A stretch of DNA of 64,000 bases, taken from assembly GCA_963663845.2 (NCBI GenBank), contig OY760650.2, positions 1,054,001 to 1,118,000 of the forward strand, written 5' to 3'. The notes below the pieces were generated by a model, which saw nothing but the letters and a program-made list of their open reading frames with translations, was not told the DNA's origin and did not search any database. Positions 43,060-52,295 of the stretch are shown here, one piece after another. This stretch comes from Versatilivorator sp963663845 (GTDB taxonomy: Bacteria > Acidobacteriota > Terriglobia > Versatilivoradales > Versatilivoraceae). Numbering within the stretch: position 1 is the first letter of the stretch; each line of letters begins with the position of its first letter. The position numbers were made by a program, and so were the translations under genes.

Positions 43060-45408
43060 ATGCGGTACGCCACCTACCGGCAGGCCGTCGCGGCTGCGGC
43101 GACGATGGCCCTGGCCGCCCTGCTTTCGCCAAACTGGGCGGAATCCTCCAACCTCTCTGTGGCCGCCCGTCCCGATGCCCGCAAGGCTTCCTGGTGGTCC
43201 TTCCAAAAGCTCCTGAGGCCCCGGGTTCCCCGGATGAAGGAAGGCAGCCAACCCTCCAACCCCATCGATGCGTTCGTGCTGGCGAAGCTCCGGACGAAGC
43301 GTCTCAAGCCCGGTCCCGCCGCCACCAAGTCCGTACTGTTGCGCCGCGCCACCTTCGATCTGTGGGGCCTGCCTCCGACTCCCGCCCAAGTCGAGCGCTT
43401 CCTGCGGGATGAATCGGCGGACGCCTACGAAAGGCTCATCGAGGAACTGCTCGAATCGCCCCGATACGGGGAACGCTGGGGGCGCCACTGGCTGAACGTG
43501 GTCGGGTACGCCGACAGCAGATCGGACAGCAACGACTACCATCCCAACGCCTGGCGCTATCGGGACTACGTGATCAAATCCTTCAACGAAGACAAGCCCT
43601 ACGACCGTTTTGTTCAGGAGCAGATTGCCGGAGACGAGCTCTTTCCGAACAATCTCGAACTGGAAGGCTTCTACGACCTCTCTCCCGAGAAGCTGGAGCA
43701 CCTGGAAGCCTGGATCGGAACCACCATCTTCGCCCTTGGGACCGGAGGCCGCGAGGTGGAACTGAACGCCGAAGTCGCCCGGTACCGCTGGCTGACAGAG
43801 GTCGTCGACAAGACAACCTCCTCATTCCTCGGGTTGACCCTGGAATGCGCCCGTTGCCACGACCACCGGTCCGACCCTTTCTCCCAGGAAGACTACTTCA
43901 GGCTGCAGGCGATCTTTGCGGCAAGCCGGCCCTCAAGCGTTCCGGTTGTAGCGTCGACCACCATGGGCCACCGTGACGAAGCCTATCACCTGTCGATTGC
44001 GCTGGTGGAAGCCAGAGACACTTACCTGCGATTTGCAAGACAAGTAAGGGATCGAGTCGTCGAAACCAGGAAACAGGACTATCCCTCGGAAGTGGTGCAG
44101 GCCTACGAGACTCCCTCGAAAGAACGAACCGCCCGTGAGGCGGAATTGGCGACTCCGCTGGCCCAACTGCACCGCGAGTTGAAAATTGAAGAGCACCTTA
44201 CTGCCGATGAGGCCGAACGCCACCGGGAACTGACCCTGAAACTGGCCAAAGCGGCTGTGCTTATTCCCGCCAAGGGGTTGGCGCACCTGGTTGACTACGA
44301 CGGGTTTTACGATGTTCCGTCAGCCACGGTGCTGGCTGGAGTGAGGACGGAGTTGATTCCTGAAACCCACCTTCTGAACCGCGGGGAGCTGGCGGGCAAG
44401 CAACGCCTCGTACACCCCGGACTGCCCCGGGCTCTCAGGAATGACTCGCTTCCGGCCCGCTTGTCCGGGGAACCCAACGGTCCCCACTACCGCAAGCAAC
44501 TGGCCCTGTGGTTGACCCAGCCCACCCACCCCCTGACGGCTCGGGTGATGGTCAACCGCATCTGGCAAGGCCACTTCGGACAAGGCCTGGTGCGCACTGC
44601 CGGCGACTTCGGGCGCCGAGGAGACTCCCCCGTTCACCGGGAACTGCTGGATTGGCTTGCCTGCCGGTTGGTGGATCAGGGTTGGAGCGTGAAGTCGATG
44701 CACCGGCTGATCCTGCTGTCCGACACCTATCGGAGGGCCAGCCGGTTCACCTCGGCCAGACATCAGCGGCGAGATCCCTCCAATCGCTACTGGTGGCGCA
44801 TGAATCCACGCCGGTTGGAGGGGGCGGCCGTTTGGGATGCCATCCACCAGGTGTCGGGCGCCCTGAATCTGAAAACGGGAGGCCGCCCGGCAATCCCACC
44901 CCTGGCGGAAGTGAAAGGGGTTTCCTCTCGGATGAAAGCTCGCTGGCCCGCCTCCGAAGATCCAACCGAGGGCCGGCGTCGCGGGGTCTACCTCCTGGCT
45001 CGAAGGGCTCCTTCACGGTTCCACCCTGCAGTCGCCGACCCGGCCGCGAACGGCTGCCCGGTCAAGAATGCCCGCAATGAAACTCCTCCCGGTTCCTGGG
45101 AACTGAACCGCCAGGGCCTGACCCGCCAAGCCCGCAATCTGGCTTCCCGCCTGGTGCGCGAGGCGGGGAAGGATGCGTCCCGGCAAATCGATCTGGCCTG
45201 GCAGTTGACCCTGGCGCGGATGCCTGCGGAACGGGAAAGGCGGGAGGCGATGGAACTTCTGGAAGGCTCTGCCCTGCAGGAGGGTCCGGGAGCCGATACC
45301 TCCACTCTCCCGAAGGATCTGGGACGATTGGACCCCCGAAAAGCCGAGGCCCTGATCCGGTTCTGCCTGAACCTCCTCGACAAGGAAGAATTCCTCCGGA
45401 TCGACTAG
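43060..45408 (+). CDS. DUF1549-DUF1553 exported protein, no PSCyt1, altered C-terminus
   Basis: The protein has 782 residues from the ATG at 43060. It is a clear paralogue of the protein at 38344: the block NAWRYRDYVIKSFNEDKPYD and the bases following are almost the same. It has a signal peptide (to NWAESS) but no PSCyt1 domain. CARCHDH keeps the internal CxxCH motif. In DUF1553 the hallmark segment seen in the paralogue (FxxPxxxxFDxP ... CAGREVTTVAPQAL) is replaced by a stretch without it (FHPAVADPAANGCPVKNARN). This may mean loss of one function or a specialised partner protein. It ends 5 bp before the convergent alcohol dehydrogenase gene. Confidence 0.88.
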   Translation: MRYATYRQAVAAAATMALAALLSPNWAESSNLSVAARPDARKASWWSFQKLLRPRVPRMKEGSQPSNPIDAFVLAKLRTKRLKPGPAATKSVLLRRATFDLWGLPPTPAQVERFLRDESADAYERLIEELLESPRYGERWGRHWLNVVGYADSRSDSNDYHPNAWRYRDYVIKSFNEDKPYDRFVQEQIAGDELFPNNLELEGFYDLSPEKLEHLEAWIGTTIFALGTGGREVELNAEVARYRWLTEVVDKTTSSFLGLTLECARCHDHRSDPFSQEDYFRLQAIFAASRPSSVPVVASTTMGHRDEAYHLSIALVEARDTYLRFARQVRDRVVETRKQDYPSEVVQAYETPSKERTAREAELATPLAQLHRELKIEEHLTADEAERHRELTLKLAKAAVLIPAKGLAHLVDYDGFYDVPSATVLAGVRTELIPETHLLNRGELAGKQRLVHPGLPRALRNDSLPARLSGEPNGPHYRKQLALWLTQPTHPLTARVMVNRIWQGHFGQGLVRTAGDFGRRGDSPVHRELLDWLACRLVDQGWSVKSMHRLILLSDTYRRASRFTSARHQRRDPSNRYWWRMNPRRLEGAAVWDAIHQVSGALNLKTGGRPAIPPLAEVKGVSSRMKARWPASEDPTEGRRRGVYLLARRAPSRFHPAVADPAANGCPVKNARNETPPGSWELNRQGLTRQARNLASRLVREAGKDASRQIDLAWQLTLARMPAERERREAMELLEGSALQEGPGADTSTLPKDLGRLDPRKAEALIRFCLNLLDKEEFLRID

Positions 45409-45413
45409 GACAT

Positions 45414-46460
45414 TCAATCCTCGAAGACGATGACCGTCTTCAACGCCCGGCTCTCTCCCCTGGCCAATGAAGTCATGACCCGAGGCGTCTCGCTCAGGCG
45501 ACAGCGGCCTTCGATAAAGGTCGACAACTCGGACTTGATATCGGGCAAAACCCTTACGGCCGCCGCAAAGTCGCTCCGATCGAAGCCGTAGGTCCCGACC
45601 AGGCACACCTCGTTGCTGACCGCATCCTGCAGCGGCAACGAGACTTCCCTGGCAAGATTGCCGATCAGCAACAGAGTTCCACCCGCCTCCACCAGGGCCA
45701 GGCACAGGGAAAACGACTCCCGCGTGCCCACGGCATCGATGACGACCTCCGGCTTCCCCTCCAGGCGGGACTCGACTTCTCCCGCTTCCCTGCCCGGGTC
45801 ACCGGAGGCCGCGTAAACGGCCCCGGCCCCGAACTCGGCCGCGCGATCGGCCTTCTCGGCCACCCTATCCAGCACCACCGTAGGGGAAAGCTCCCGGGCG
45901 CGCGCCATCAGGACCGCCGCCAGCCCAATGGTCCCGGCGCCGACGATGGCCAGCCGAGAGGGGCGGACCCCAAGCCTCTCCAACCGCCGCCACCCACGGG
46001 TCACCACGGCCAGCGGTTCGGCCAGGAGTCCGATTTCGGGAGGAATGCCCGCGGGAAGCGGGATCGCATTCTCCGCCGGAACCGCCAGGAACTCCGCCAT
46101 GGCCCCGCGCTTGGCCAGGTTGACGCCGATCATCTTCTTGTCGAGAAAGGAGGGGTCTCCCTCATCGGGATCCGGGGGAGTATGGGCGATGATATTGTAA
46201 AGGATCACAGGGTCGCCGAGTTGGGGAGAGTGGACGCCGTCACCCCGGGCAACCACTTCGCCGGCGGCCTCGTGCCCCATGACCATGCCGGGAGCCCGCC
46301 GGCCGCTCTCCCCGGTGAAGCCATGGACGTCGCTGCCGCAGATGCCGACCGCCTTCATCTTGACCAGGACCTCTCCCGGCGCCGGTCGGGGCTTGGGCAG
46401 CCTCTCCAGCTTCATCTCCCAGGGAGCATGGAACACGACGGCTTGCATGGTTTCCGGCAT
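45414..46460 (-). CDS. Medium-chain alcohol/polyol dehydrogenase
   Basis: The protein has 348 residues. The MDR family is recognised from VGICGSDVHGF (catalytic-zinc Cys), GHEAAGEV (His-Glu of the zinc site), the Rossmann GAGTIGLAAVLMARA and the PLPAGIPPEIGLLAEPLAV segment. The lobe that carries four Cys for the structural zinc in most members reads YNIIAHTPPDPDEGDPSFLD, with no cysteine, so only the catalytic zinc is expected. It oxidises an alcohol or polyol with NAD(P), perhaps a sorbitol- or threonine-like compound. It is convergent with the DUF1553 gene. Substrate unknown. Confidence 0.87.
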   Translation of the reverse strand: MPETMQAVVFHAPWEMKLERLPKPRPAPGEVLVKMKAVGICGSDVHGFTGESGRRAPGMVMGHEAAGEVVARGDGVHSPQLGDPVILYNIIAHTPPDPDEGDPSFLDKKMIGVNLAKRGAMAEFLAVPAENAIPLPAGIPPEIGLLAEPLAVVTRGWRRLERLGVRPSRLAIVGAGTIGLAAVLMARARELSPTVVLDRVAEKADRAAEFGAGAVYAASGDPGREAGEVESRLEGKPEVVIDAVGTRESFSLCLALVEAGGTLLLIGNLAREVSLPLQDAVSNEVCLVGTYGFDRSDFAAAVRVLPDIKSELSTFIEGRCRLSETPRVMTSLARGESRALKTVIVFED

Positions 46461-46701
46461 CGGCGTCTCCAGAAGCGATTGAAACCCACAACGGTTCGGG
46501 ACCCATAGTTTAAACCATTACGGCTTGACTCGCTTCCAGGATCACAGTAGCCTGAACCACGGCAGGTGACGGAGTTGTCGGCAGCCCGTGCGCTCACGCA
46601 CAACAGCCCGACAGCCCCTTTCAAAAGCCGAACGGACAGTCGCTCGACCCGCCGGGAGAGATCGACTTCCTCGAATCCAAAGCCTCGCAGGTGAACAAGG
46701 A

Positions 46702-47574
46702 ATGAGAAACGGAATGCCAAGGACAGTGACGCGGATGGCCGGCGTGCTGGCGGTGACGGTGGTCGTACTGGCCGGGACGCTGCAGGCCCAGCTCGACTAT
46801 CGAGCCAAAGTGGTCAAGATCGAGGACCTGACCCATGACGTGCGCCGGGTAGGACTGCAGTTGGAAGAGTCGGAAGGGTTCTCCTTCACGCCCGGGCAGT
46901 ACGTCTTCGTCAACATTCCGGAGTACTACCTCAAGCAATGGAACGGGAAGTACGGCACCGATCACCAACAGGTCTTGCGCCCCTATTCCTTCGCCTCCAG
47001 CTCCAGCAAGCTTCCCCGTTTCGACCTGATCATCAAGTGGGCCCGGCCCCCTCGCGACAAGGACGTTCCCCCGGGGATCGCGTCCAGCTTCGTGCACCAG
47101 CACTTGAGAGTCGGAGACGTGCTCGAAATCACGGCGCCCACCGGTGACCTCTACTTGCGCGCCGACACCGGCGAGCCCATCATCATCGTGGCCGGCGGGT
47201 CGGGGGCGGCGCCCTTCGTTTCCCTGCTGGAGTACTTTTTCGAAAGGGAATTCGACAAGAACAACGAGATCTACTTCTTCTTCGGTGTTCGAGCCAAACG
47301 CGACCTCTTTCTTCACGACCGCTTCCTCGCCTGGGACAAGAGCAAGCCCCGTTTTCACTACATTCCCGCCCTGTCCCATCCACGACCGGAAGATAACTGG
47401 GAGGGAGAGACCGGTTACGTCCAAATACCCCTGGGCAAGCGCATCGAGGGGCCTACGGGAGCTCACGCCTACCTGGCGGGTCCCCCGATCATGATCAAGT
47501 TCGTTGAAGAGGTGCTCCGGTCCAAGGGGATTACCCAGGACCGGACCCACTACGACGAAATCGAAGCCCGCTAG
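46702..47574 (+). CDS. NqrF-like FAD/NAD(P) oxidoreductase domain with signal peptide
   Basis: The product has about 290 residues; the ATG at 46702, 46714 or 46735 may be used. A hydrophobic leader (RMAGVLAVTVVVLAGTLQA) looks like a signal peptide or membrane anchor. The rest matches the reductase part of Na+-NQR subunit F: YRAKVVKIEDLTHDVRRV, RPYSFASS for FAD, GGSGAAPFVSLLEYFFE for NAD, AKRDLFLHDRF and YLAGPPIM. The [2Fe-2S] domain that lies between anchor and reductase in NqrF is absent. How NADH would reach an exported domain is unclear; an inside-facing anchor is more likely. The TAG stop is part of the terminal repeat of mobile element copy 3. Confidence 0.83.
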   Translation: MRNGMPRTVTRMAGVLAVTVVVLAGTLQAQLDYRAKVVKIEDLTHDVRRVGLQLEESEGFSFTPGQYVFVNIPEYYLKQWNGKYGTDHQQVLRPYSFASSSSKLPRFDLIIKWARPPRDKDVPPGIASSFVHQHLRVGDVLEITAPTGDLYLRADTGEPIIIVAGGSGAAPFVSLLEYFFEREFDKNNEIYFFFGVRAKRDLFLHDRFLAWDKSKPRFHYIPALSHPRPEDNWEGETGYVQIPLGKRIEGPTGAHAYLAGPPIMIKFVEEVLRSKGITQDRTHYDEIEAR

Positions 47575-47821
47575 CCCGCATTTCTCACCAGGGGGCATGA
47601 TCATGGCGCCGTAATTTTCCCTCCAGCGCGTGCTCGCGACCGAAGAGCGTAGCGGTTTCTACGGTCGAGGGAGCACGTGCGCGCTGGAGGGAAAAGGACC
47701 AGCCAGGGCATGCCCAGCGCTGTCTGTAGTCGGCAAGCCCTTGACATGGAGCCAATCAAGGGTCTGAAGACAATCTACTTCTTGTAATGCCTCCAGCGGC
47801 CTGGTGAGAAATGCGGGCTAG
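47571..47821 (-). mobile_element. 251-bp MITE-like element, copy 3 (inverted)
   Basis: It is again exactly 251 bp between two CTAG sites (47571-47574 and 47818-47821), in the opposite orientation to copies 1 and 2. The outer and inner inverted repeats are kept, but a few bases differ near the left inner arm (CGCCGTAATTTTCCC). Its left end gives the stop codon of the NqrF-like gene; its right end lies 67 bp before pabB. Confidence 0.85.
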
Positions 47822-47887
47822 GGAGAGCTTCAGACAAGCCCCTCCATTCCACCCGGTACCGGGCAGCTCGTTTTCCCCTCCACCCGC

Positions 47888-49339
47888 TTGGCGCCCGTGG
47901 CCTCTCCGTCCTACCACATCGAACCCGTTCCTCTCTCCTGGGACCCTCTGCAGCTCGTCCGCGCGGCCGGCGCCGGTGGAGTCCTGCTCGATAGCGGACC
48001 CGGCTACGGCTCCTTCGGCAGATTCTCGTTCTTTGGCTGCGAGCCGTTCCTGACCCTGTCGGCACGGGGTGAGTCGGTCCGGATCGTTGGAGAACACCGC
48101 CGGCAGCTCCTGAAAGGCAACCCGATTGAGACCCTCTCCCGATTGATCCGGGAACAGGCCCTTCCCGTGGAGGCGCCGGCGAACCACGCTTCCCACCTGC
48201 CCTTCCGGACCGGAGCCGCCATCGGGTTCCTTTCCTACGAGTCGGGTCGCTTCGTGGAACCCTTTGCGCGCCGCTCCAAGGAGGAGACGGGCCTGCCCGA
48301 CCTGCAATTCTTCTTCTTTGACGCGCTGCTGGCCCACGACCACAGCATGAATCAGACCTGGGCCATCGTCCGCAACCGGCCCCAGGCCCGAAAGCGGTTG
48401 CAATCCACTCTGGACAGAATCCGGCAGGCCGGACTCGAGGGCTCCAGGTTGCGCCGAGCGCAGCAGCCGAGCCCGGAAACCTGGACGAGCAGCCTGACCT
48501 ACCAGGACTACTCGGCGGCGGTGAGAAAGGCCCAGCGCTACATTGCCGATGGAGAGATCTACCAGGTCAACCTGTCGCAGCAACTGTGGTGCCGCTGCTC
48601 CATGACGGCGCCGGAACTCTACCGGGAACTGCGCCAGACCGGAGCCTCGCCCTTCGGAGCCTGCCTCCAGGGAAGGCAGTGGGCCGTGCTCAGTCTTTCC
48701 CCGGAGCGGTTTCTGCGCTATTGGCCCAGGCAGCGCCGGATTCAGACTCGACCCATCAAGGGAACCCGGCCACGCGGGGCTTCGTCCGAGGAGGACCAGC
48801 AACTCCGGCAAGCTCTGTTGCAGAGCCCCAAGGACGCGGCCGAGCATGTCATGATCGTGGACCTGGAACGCAACGACCTGGGACGGCTGGCCCGCTACGG
48901 TACGGTACGGGTTTCCGATTTCCGTCGCCTGGAGACCTTTCCGACGGTCCACCACCTCACCTCCACCGTCGAAGCCAGGCTGAGGCCGAACTGCAGGTTG
49001 GAAGATCTGCTTCAGGCCACCTTCCCCGGCGGGTCCATCACCGGGACTCCCAAGGTGCGCGCCATGCAGGTCATCGACGAACTCGAGCCTTGCCCGCGGA
49101 GCGTCTACACGGGAAGCATCGGTTACCTGGCGTTCGACGGCAACCTCGACCTCAACATCGCCATTCGAACGCTCATCCTCAGGGACGGTTGGGCCCGTTA
49201 CTCGACCGGAGGGGCCATCGTGGCCGATTCCCGGCCGGATGACGAATACCTGGAAACACTCCACAAGGCGCGCCCCTTTCTGAGAGCGCTGGATCTGGGC
49301 GAACCCTCACGCCACGGCCTGAAAACCCCCGTCCGCTGA
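47888..49339 (+). CDS. pabB: Aminodeoxychorismate synthase component I
   Basis: The product has up to 483 residues. The start is a TTG at 47888 or a GTG at 47897; neither has a clear ribosome site. The chorismate-binding domain covers residues 200-470: YIADGEIYQVNLSQ, PIKGTRPRG, VMIVDLERNDLGR, FPTVHHLTSTVEA, FPGGSITGTPKVRAM and YTGSIGYLAFDGN. PIKGT with its reactive Lys is typical of PabB, whereas TrpE has Ala there, so 4-amino-4-deoxychorismate for folate is the likely product. No pabA or pabC gene is close. The promoter would have to lie in, or read through, the mobile element upstream. Confidence 0.9.
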   Translation: MAPVASPSYHIEPVPLSWDPLQLVRAAGAGGVLLDSGPGYGSFGRFSFFGCEPFLTLSARGESVRIVGEHRRQLLKGNPIETLSRLIREQALPVEAPANHASHLPFRTGAAIGFLSYESGRFVEPFARRSKEETGLPDLQFFFFDALLAHDHSMNQTWAIVRNRPQARKRLQSTLDRIRQAGLEGSRLRRAQQPSPETWTSSLTYQDYSAAVRKAQRYIADGEIYQVNLSQQLWCRCSMTAPELYRELRQTGASPFGACLQGRQWAVLSLSPERFLRYWPRQRRIQTRPIKGTRPRGASSEEDQQLRQALLQSPKDAAEHVMIVDLERNDLGRLARYGTVRVSDFRRLETFPTVHHLTSTVEARLRPNCRLEDLLQATFPGGSITGTPKVRAMQVIDELEPCPRSVYTGSIGYLAFDGNLDLNIAIRTLILRDGWARYSTGGAIVADSRPDDEYLETLHKARPFLRALDLGEPSRHGLKTPVR

Positions 49340-49437
49340 GCTTTTTGCAAAATTCGCAGCGGGCCAGACTATTGTGCCGGCGAATGTGATGTATTGCCTT
49401 TTTCAGTATCTCGTGCGACCTGCGAGCGATGCGAGTT

Positions 49438-49583
49438 CACCACAAAAAGCACAAAAGTCACAAACCGATTTTTTGAACAGGTCAAAGGCCGTCTGGCGGA
49501 TCTGACCCCACACAGCCCTCATGCCTCGATCGTTTCTCTTCCGAGCCTTTTGCTCTTTTTGTGTTTTTGTGCCTTTTGTGGCC
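49438..49583. repeat. CACAAAA-type inverted intergenic repeat
   Basis: The left arm CCACAAAAAGCACAAAAGTC (49440-49459) is matched by the right arm CTTTTTGTGTTTTTGTGCC plus TTTTGTGGCC (49554-49583). A related pair lies at 60383-60471 and a single arm at 56840-56861. The remaining gap 49340-49723 holds no gene that I can see. Confidence 0.65.
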
Positions 49584-49723
49584 ATTCTCGGCAACGCTCC
49601 CCCTGCCGAATATTGCCAACGCCTCCTTTGCGTATTGACACCGACATTTCCTGCCAATGAGGGCCGGCTGCGCCCGGGTCCCGGCCGGTTGCTAGCCGCC
49701 GACCTTTCCCTTAAACTAGGGCC

Positions 49724-51877
49724 ATGATCCGCTTTGACGAGGTGTTGGCCAAAGTCGAGAGGTCCCATCCTTCCGACGACCTGGAGGTGCTGAGGAAGGC
49801 CTACCGCTTTTCGTCCCAAAAGCACGATGGCCAGTCCCGCGAATCGGGGGAGCCTTACTTCAACCATCCTCTGGCGGTGGCCGATATCCTGGCCGACATG
49901 AAGCTCGACGCCAGTTGCGTCAGTGTCGGACTGCTGCACGACGTGGTGGAGGACACGGTCGCTCCACTGGAGGAGATCGAAGAGAAGTTCGGCAAGGACA
50001 TCGCCAACATCGTCAACGGGCTCACCAAGATCAACCAGTACCACTTCTACTCCAAGGAAGCCCGTCAGGCGGAGAATTTTCGCAAGATGTTCCTGGCCAT
50101 GGTGGACGACATCCGAGTCGTCCTGGTCAAGCTGGCCGACAGGCTCCACAATATGAGGACCCTGGAATTCCTTCCCACGGAGAGACGGCAGCGGATTGCC
50201 CAGGAGACCATGGAGGTCTACGCCCCCATTGCTCACCGCCTGGGCATGGGAAAGATCAGGGGCGAGCTCGAGGATCTCGCCTTCGCCACCCTGGACCCGG
50301 AGGCCCATCGCCAGGTCAAACAGGAAATCGAGCAGAAGAGAAGGGTTCGGCAAAACCTGCTGGAGGAGATCAAGGACAGTCTGACCCACCGGCTCCAGGA
50401 ACACGAAATCCCCTGCACCCTGGAATCCCGCATCAAGCGAATCTACAGCACCCATCAGAAGATCAAGCGGCAGCGCATCTCAATCGAGCAGGTCTACGAC
50501 CTGCTCGCCTTGCGCATCATCACCGGCTCGGTGAAGGACTGCTACGCGGCTCTGGGCATCATTCACAACCTCTGGCAGCCGGTGCCGGGACGAATCAAGG
50601 ACTTCATCGCCATTCCGCGGCCCAACATGTACCAGTCGATCCACACCTCGGTCATCGGCCCCCAGGGACAACCCTTCGAGGTGCAGATTCGCACGGTCGA
50701 GATGCATCGGATTGCCGAGGAGGGCATTGCCGCCCACTGGAAATACAAAATGGGCCGGGGAATGGACGACAAGGACGACCAGCGCTTTCTCTGGCTGCGG
50801 CACCTGGTGGAATGGCAGCAGGAGATGCAGGATCCCAGCGACTTCCTGAGCACCCTCAAGATCGATCTCTATCCCGAAGAGGTCTACACCTTCACGCCCA
50901 AGGGCAAGGTGATCATTCTTCCGCGGGAGGCCACCCCGGTCGACTTCGCCTATGCCATCCACAGCGAAGTCGGGGCGCGTTGCGTCGGCGCCACGGTGAA
51001 TGGCCGCATCGTGCCCCTCAGATCTCGGCTCAAGAACGGCGACATCGTCGAGATCCAGACTCAAACCGGCCACCAGCCCAGCCGGGACTGGCTGTCCTTC
51101 GTCAAGACCTCACGGGCACGCAACAAGATCAGACACTTTCTGAACGTCAGTCGCCGGGAACGCGCCATAGAGCTGGGCAAGCGCATCCTGGAGAAGGAGG
51201 CCAAGCGACTCAGGCTCAACCTCAAGAAGCACGTGGAAGACGGGTCGCTGCTGGCGGCCGCCCGACCCTACCAGTGCGACAGGATGGAGAAAATCTACTC
51301 GGCATTGGGCTTCGGCAAGATCTCCGGAAGCATGCTCCTGAGCAAGCTGGCGCCGCCCGGCCAATCGAGCCGAGGGCCAAAGGACCGGCCGGGCAAGTTC
51401 ACCTCGGCCGTCAAGAAAGTTCTGGGGCTGTCTTCGGACGGGTCTCTCAAGGTCAAGGACATCGACGGGATTCTGGTCTATCGGGCCAAGTGCTGCAACC
51501 CCATTCGCGGCGAGCCCATTGTCGGCTACATCACCCGGGGCAAGGGAGTCGCCGTCCACGCCAGGCGCTGCACCAACGTGGGCAACCTTCTCTATGAAGC
51601 CGATCGCAAGATCGATGTTTCGTGGACCGGAACGGTTGGAGGAATCTATGCCGTCAAGCTTTCCATCTCGGTAGAAGACAGGCAGGGAATGCTGGCGGAG
51701 ATCACTTCCCGCATCTCGGACATCAAGACCAACATCAAGAACATCGAAGCTCAGGCCTTCGAAGACCGCCACGGACTCATTCACGTCACCATCGAAATCA
51801 GCGACCTCAAGCACCTGGAGAAGGCCGTCCATTCGATCAAGAAGATCAAGGGGGTCAACGAGATCGTCTGGCAATAG
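49724..51877 (+). CDS. Bifunctional (p)ppGpp synthetase/hydrolase (Rel/SpoT)
   Basis: The protein has 717 residues, the length of long RSH enzymes. The hydrolase domain has the HD motif LLHDVVEDT and KLADRLHNMRTLEFLP. The synthetase domain has GRIKDFIAIPRPNMYQSIHTSV and FEVQIRTVEMHRIAEEG. The RIKD (RxKD) form in the synthetase domain is the class found in bifunctional enzymes, while EXDD marks RelA-only enzymes. TGS (VYTFTPKGKVIILPREATPVDFAY), a zinc-finger-like segment with CCNP, and a C-terminal ACT domain follow. It controls the stringent response in the cytoplasm by making and removing (p)ppGpp. It is probably the only RSH of this type here. Confidence 0.96.
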   Translation: MIRFDEVLAKVERSHPSDDLEVLRKAYRFSSQKHDGQSRESGEPYFNHPLAVADILADMKLDASCVSVGLLHDVVEDTVAPLEEIEEKFGKDIANIVNGLTKINQYHFYSKEARQAENFRKMFLAMVDDIRVVLVKLADRLHNMRTLEFLPTERRQRIAQETMEVYAPIAHRLGMGKIRGELEDLAFATLDPEAHRQVKQEIEQKRRVRQNLLEEIKDSLTHRLQEHEIPCTLESRIKRIYSTHQKIKRQRISIEQVYDLLALRIITGSVKDCYAALGIIHNLWQPVPGRIKDFIAIPRPNMYQSIHTSVIGPQGQPFEVQIRTVEMHRIAEEGIAAHWKYKMGRGMDDKDDQRFLWLRHLVEWQQEMQDPSDFLSTLKIDLYPEEVYTFTPKGKVIILPREATPVDFAYAIHSEVGARCVGATVNGRIVPLRSRLKNGDIVEIQTQTGHQPSRDWLSFVKTSRARNKIRHFLNVSRRERAIELGKRILEKEAKRLRLNLKKHVEDGSLLAAARPYQCDRMEKIYSALGFGKISGSMLLSKLAPPGQSSRGPKDRPGKFTSAVKKVLGLSSDGSLKVKDIDGILVYRAKCCNPIRGEPIVGYITRGKGVAVHARRCTNVGNLLYEADRKIDVSWTGTVGGIYAVKLSISVEDRQGMLAEITSRISDIKTNIKNIEAQAFEDRHGLIHVTIEISDLKHLEKAVHSIKKIKGVNEIVWQ

Positions 51878-52002
51878 GCCCGGGCGGTGAGAGTCTTCCC
51901 GCCCGGGCAACGGTTGGCGTTTCCTCGCTGCCCAAGGGAGCTCTGGTGGAGATCGAAGCGCTGGCGGTGGTGGGGTAATTGCCCCTGGCGCGGTAGGAAC
52001 CA

Positions 52003-52194
52003 CTAATGAGACTTCACGAGTCGGCCGGACCGAATGCAGGCAGCACACACTCGGGCTCGCCTGCGCCTCCCGTCAATCACGATCCGCACGCGATGCAGGT
52101 TGGGGTTCCATCGTCTCTTGGTCGCGTTGTTGGCGTGGCTGACGTTGTTTCCAAACATCGGGCCCTTTCCACAGAGTTCACACCGGGCAGCCAT
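52003..52194 (-). CDS. rpmB: 50S ribosomal protein L28
   Basis: The protein has 63 residues; GGAGGCTTGTC precedes the ATG. The family start MAARCELCGKGPMFGNNVSHANN and the block KRRWNPNLHRVRIVIDG are clear. It is the zinc-binding (C+) form, since two CxxC pairs occur (CELC and CAAC). It is divergent from tsaD with 101 bp between. Zinc-free paralogues are often made under zinc limitation, but none is in this window. Confidence 0.95.
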   Translation of the reverse strand: MAARCELCGKGPMFGNNVSHANNATKRRWNPNLHRVRIVIDGRRRRARVCAACIRSGRLVKSH

Positions 52195-52295
52195 GACAAG
52201 CCTCCTTCAGACCAGTTTACGAGTCCGAGAGGATAGCAAATGCCCCTTCGACGGTCAATTGCCTTCAAGCCTGTTTGTTTCAGGAACAAACCTCC

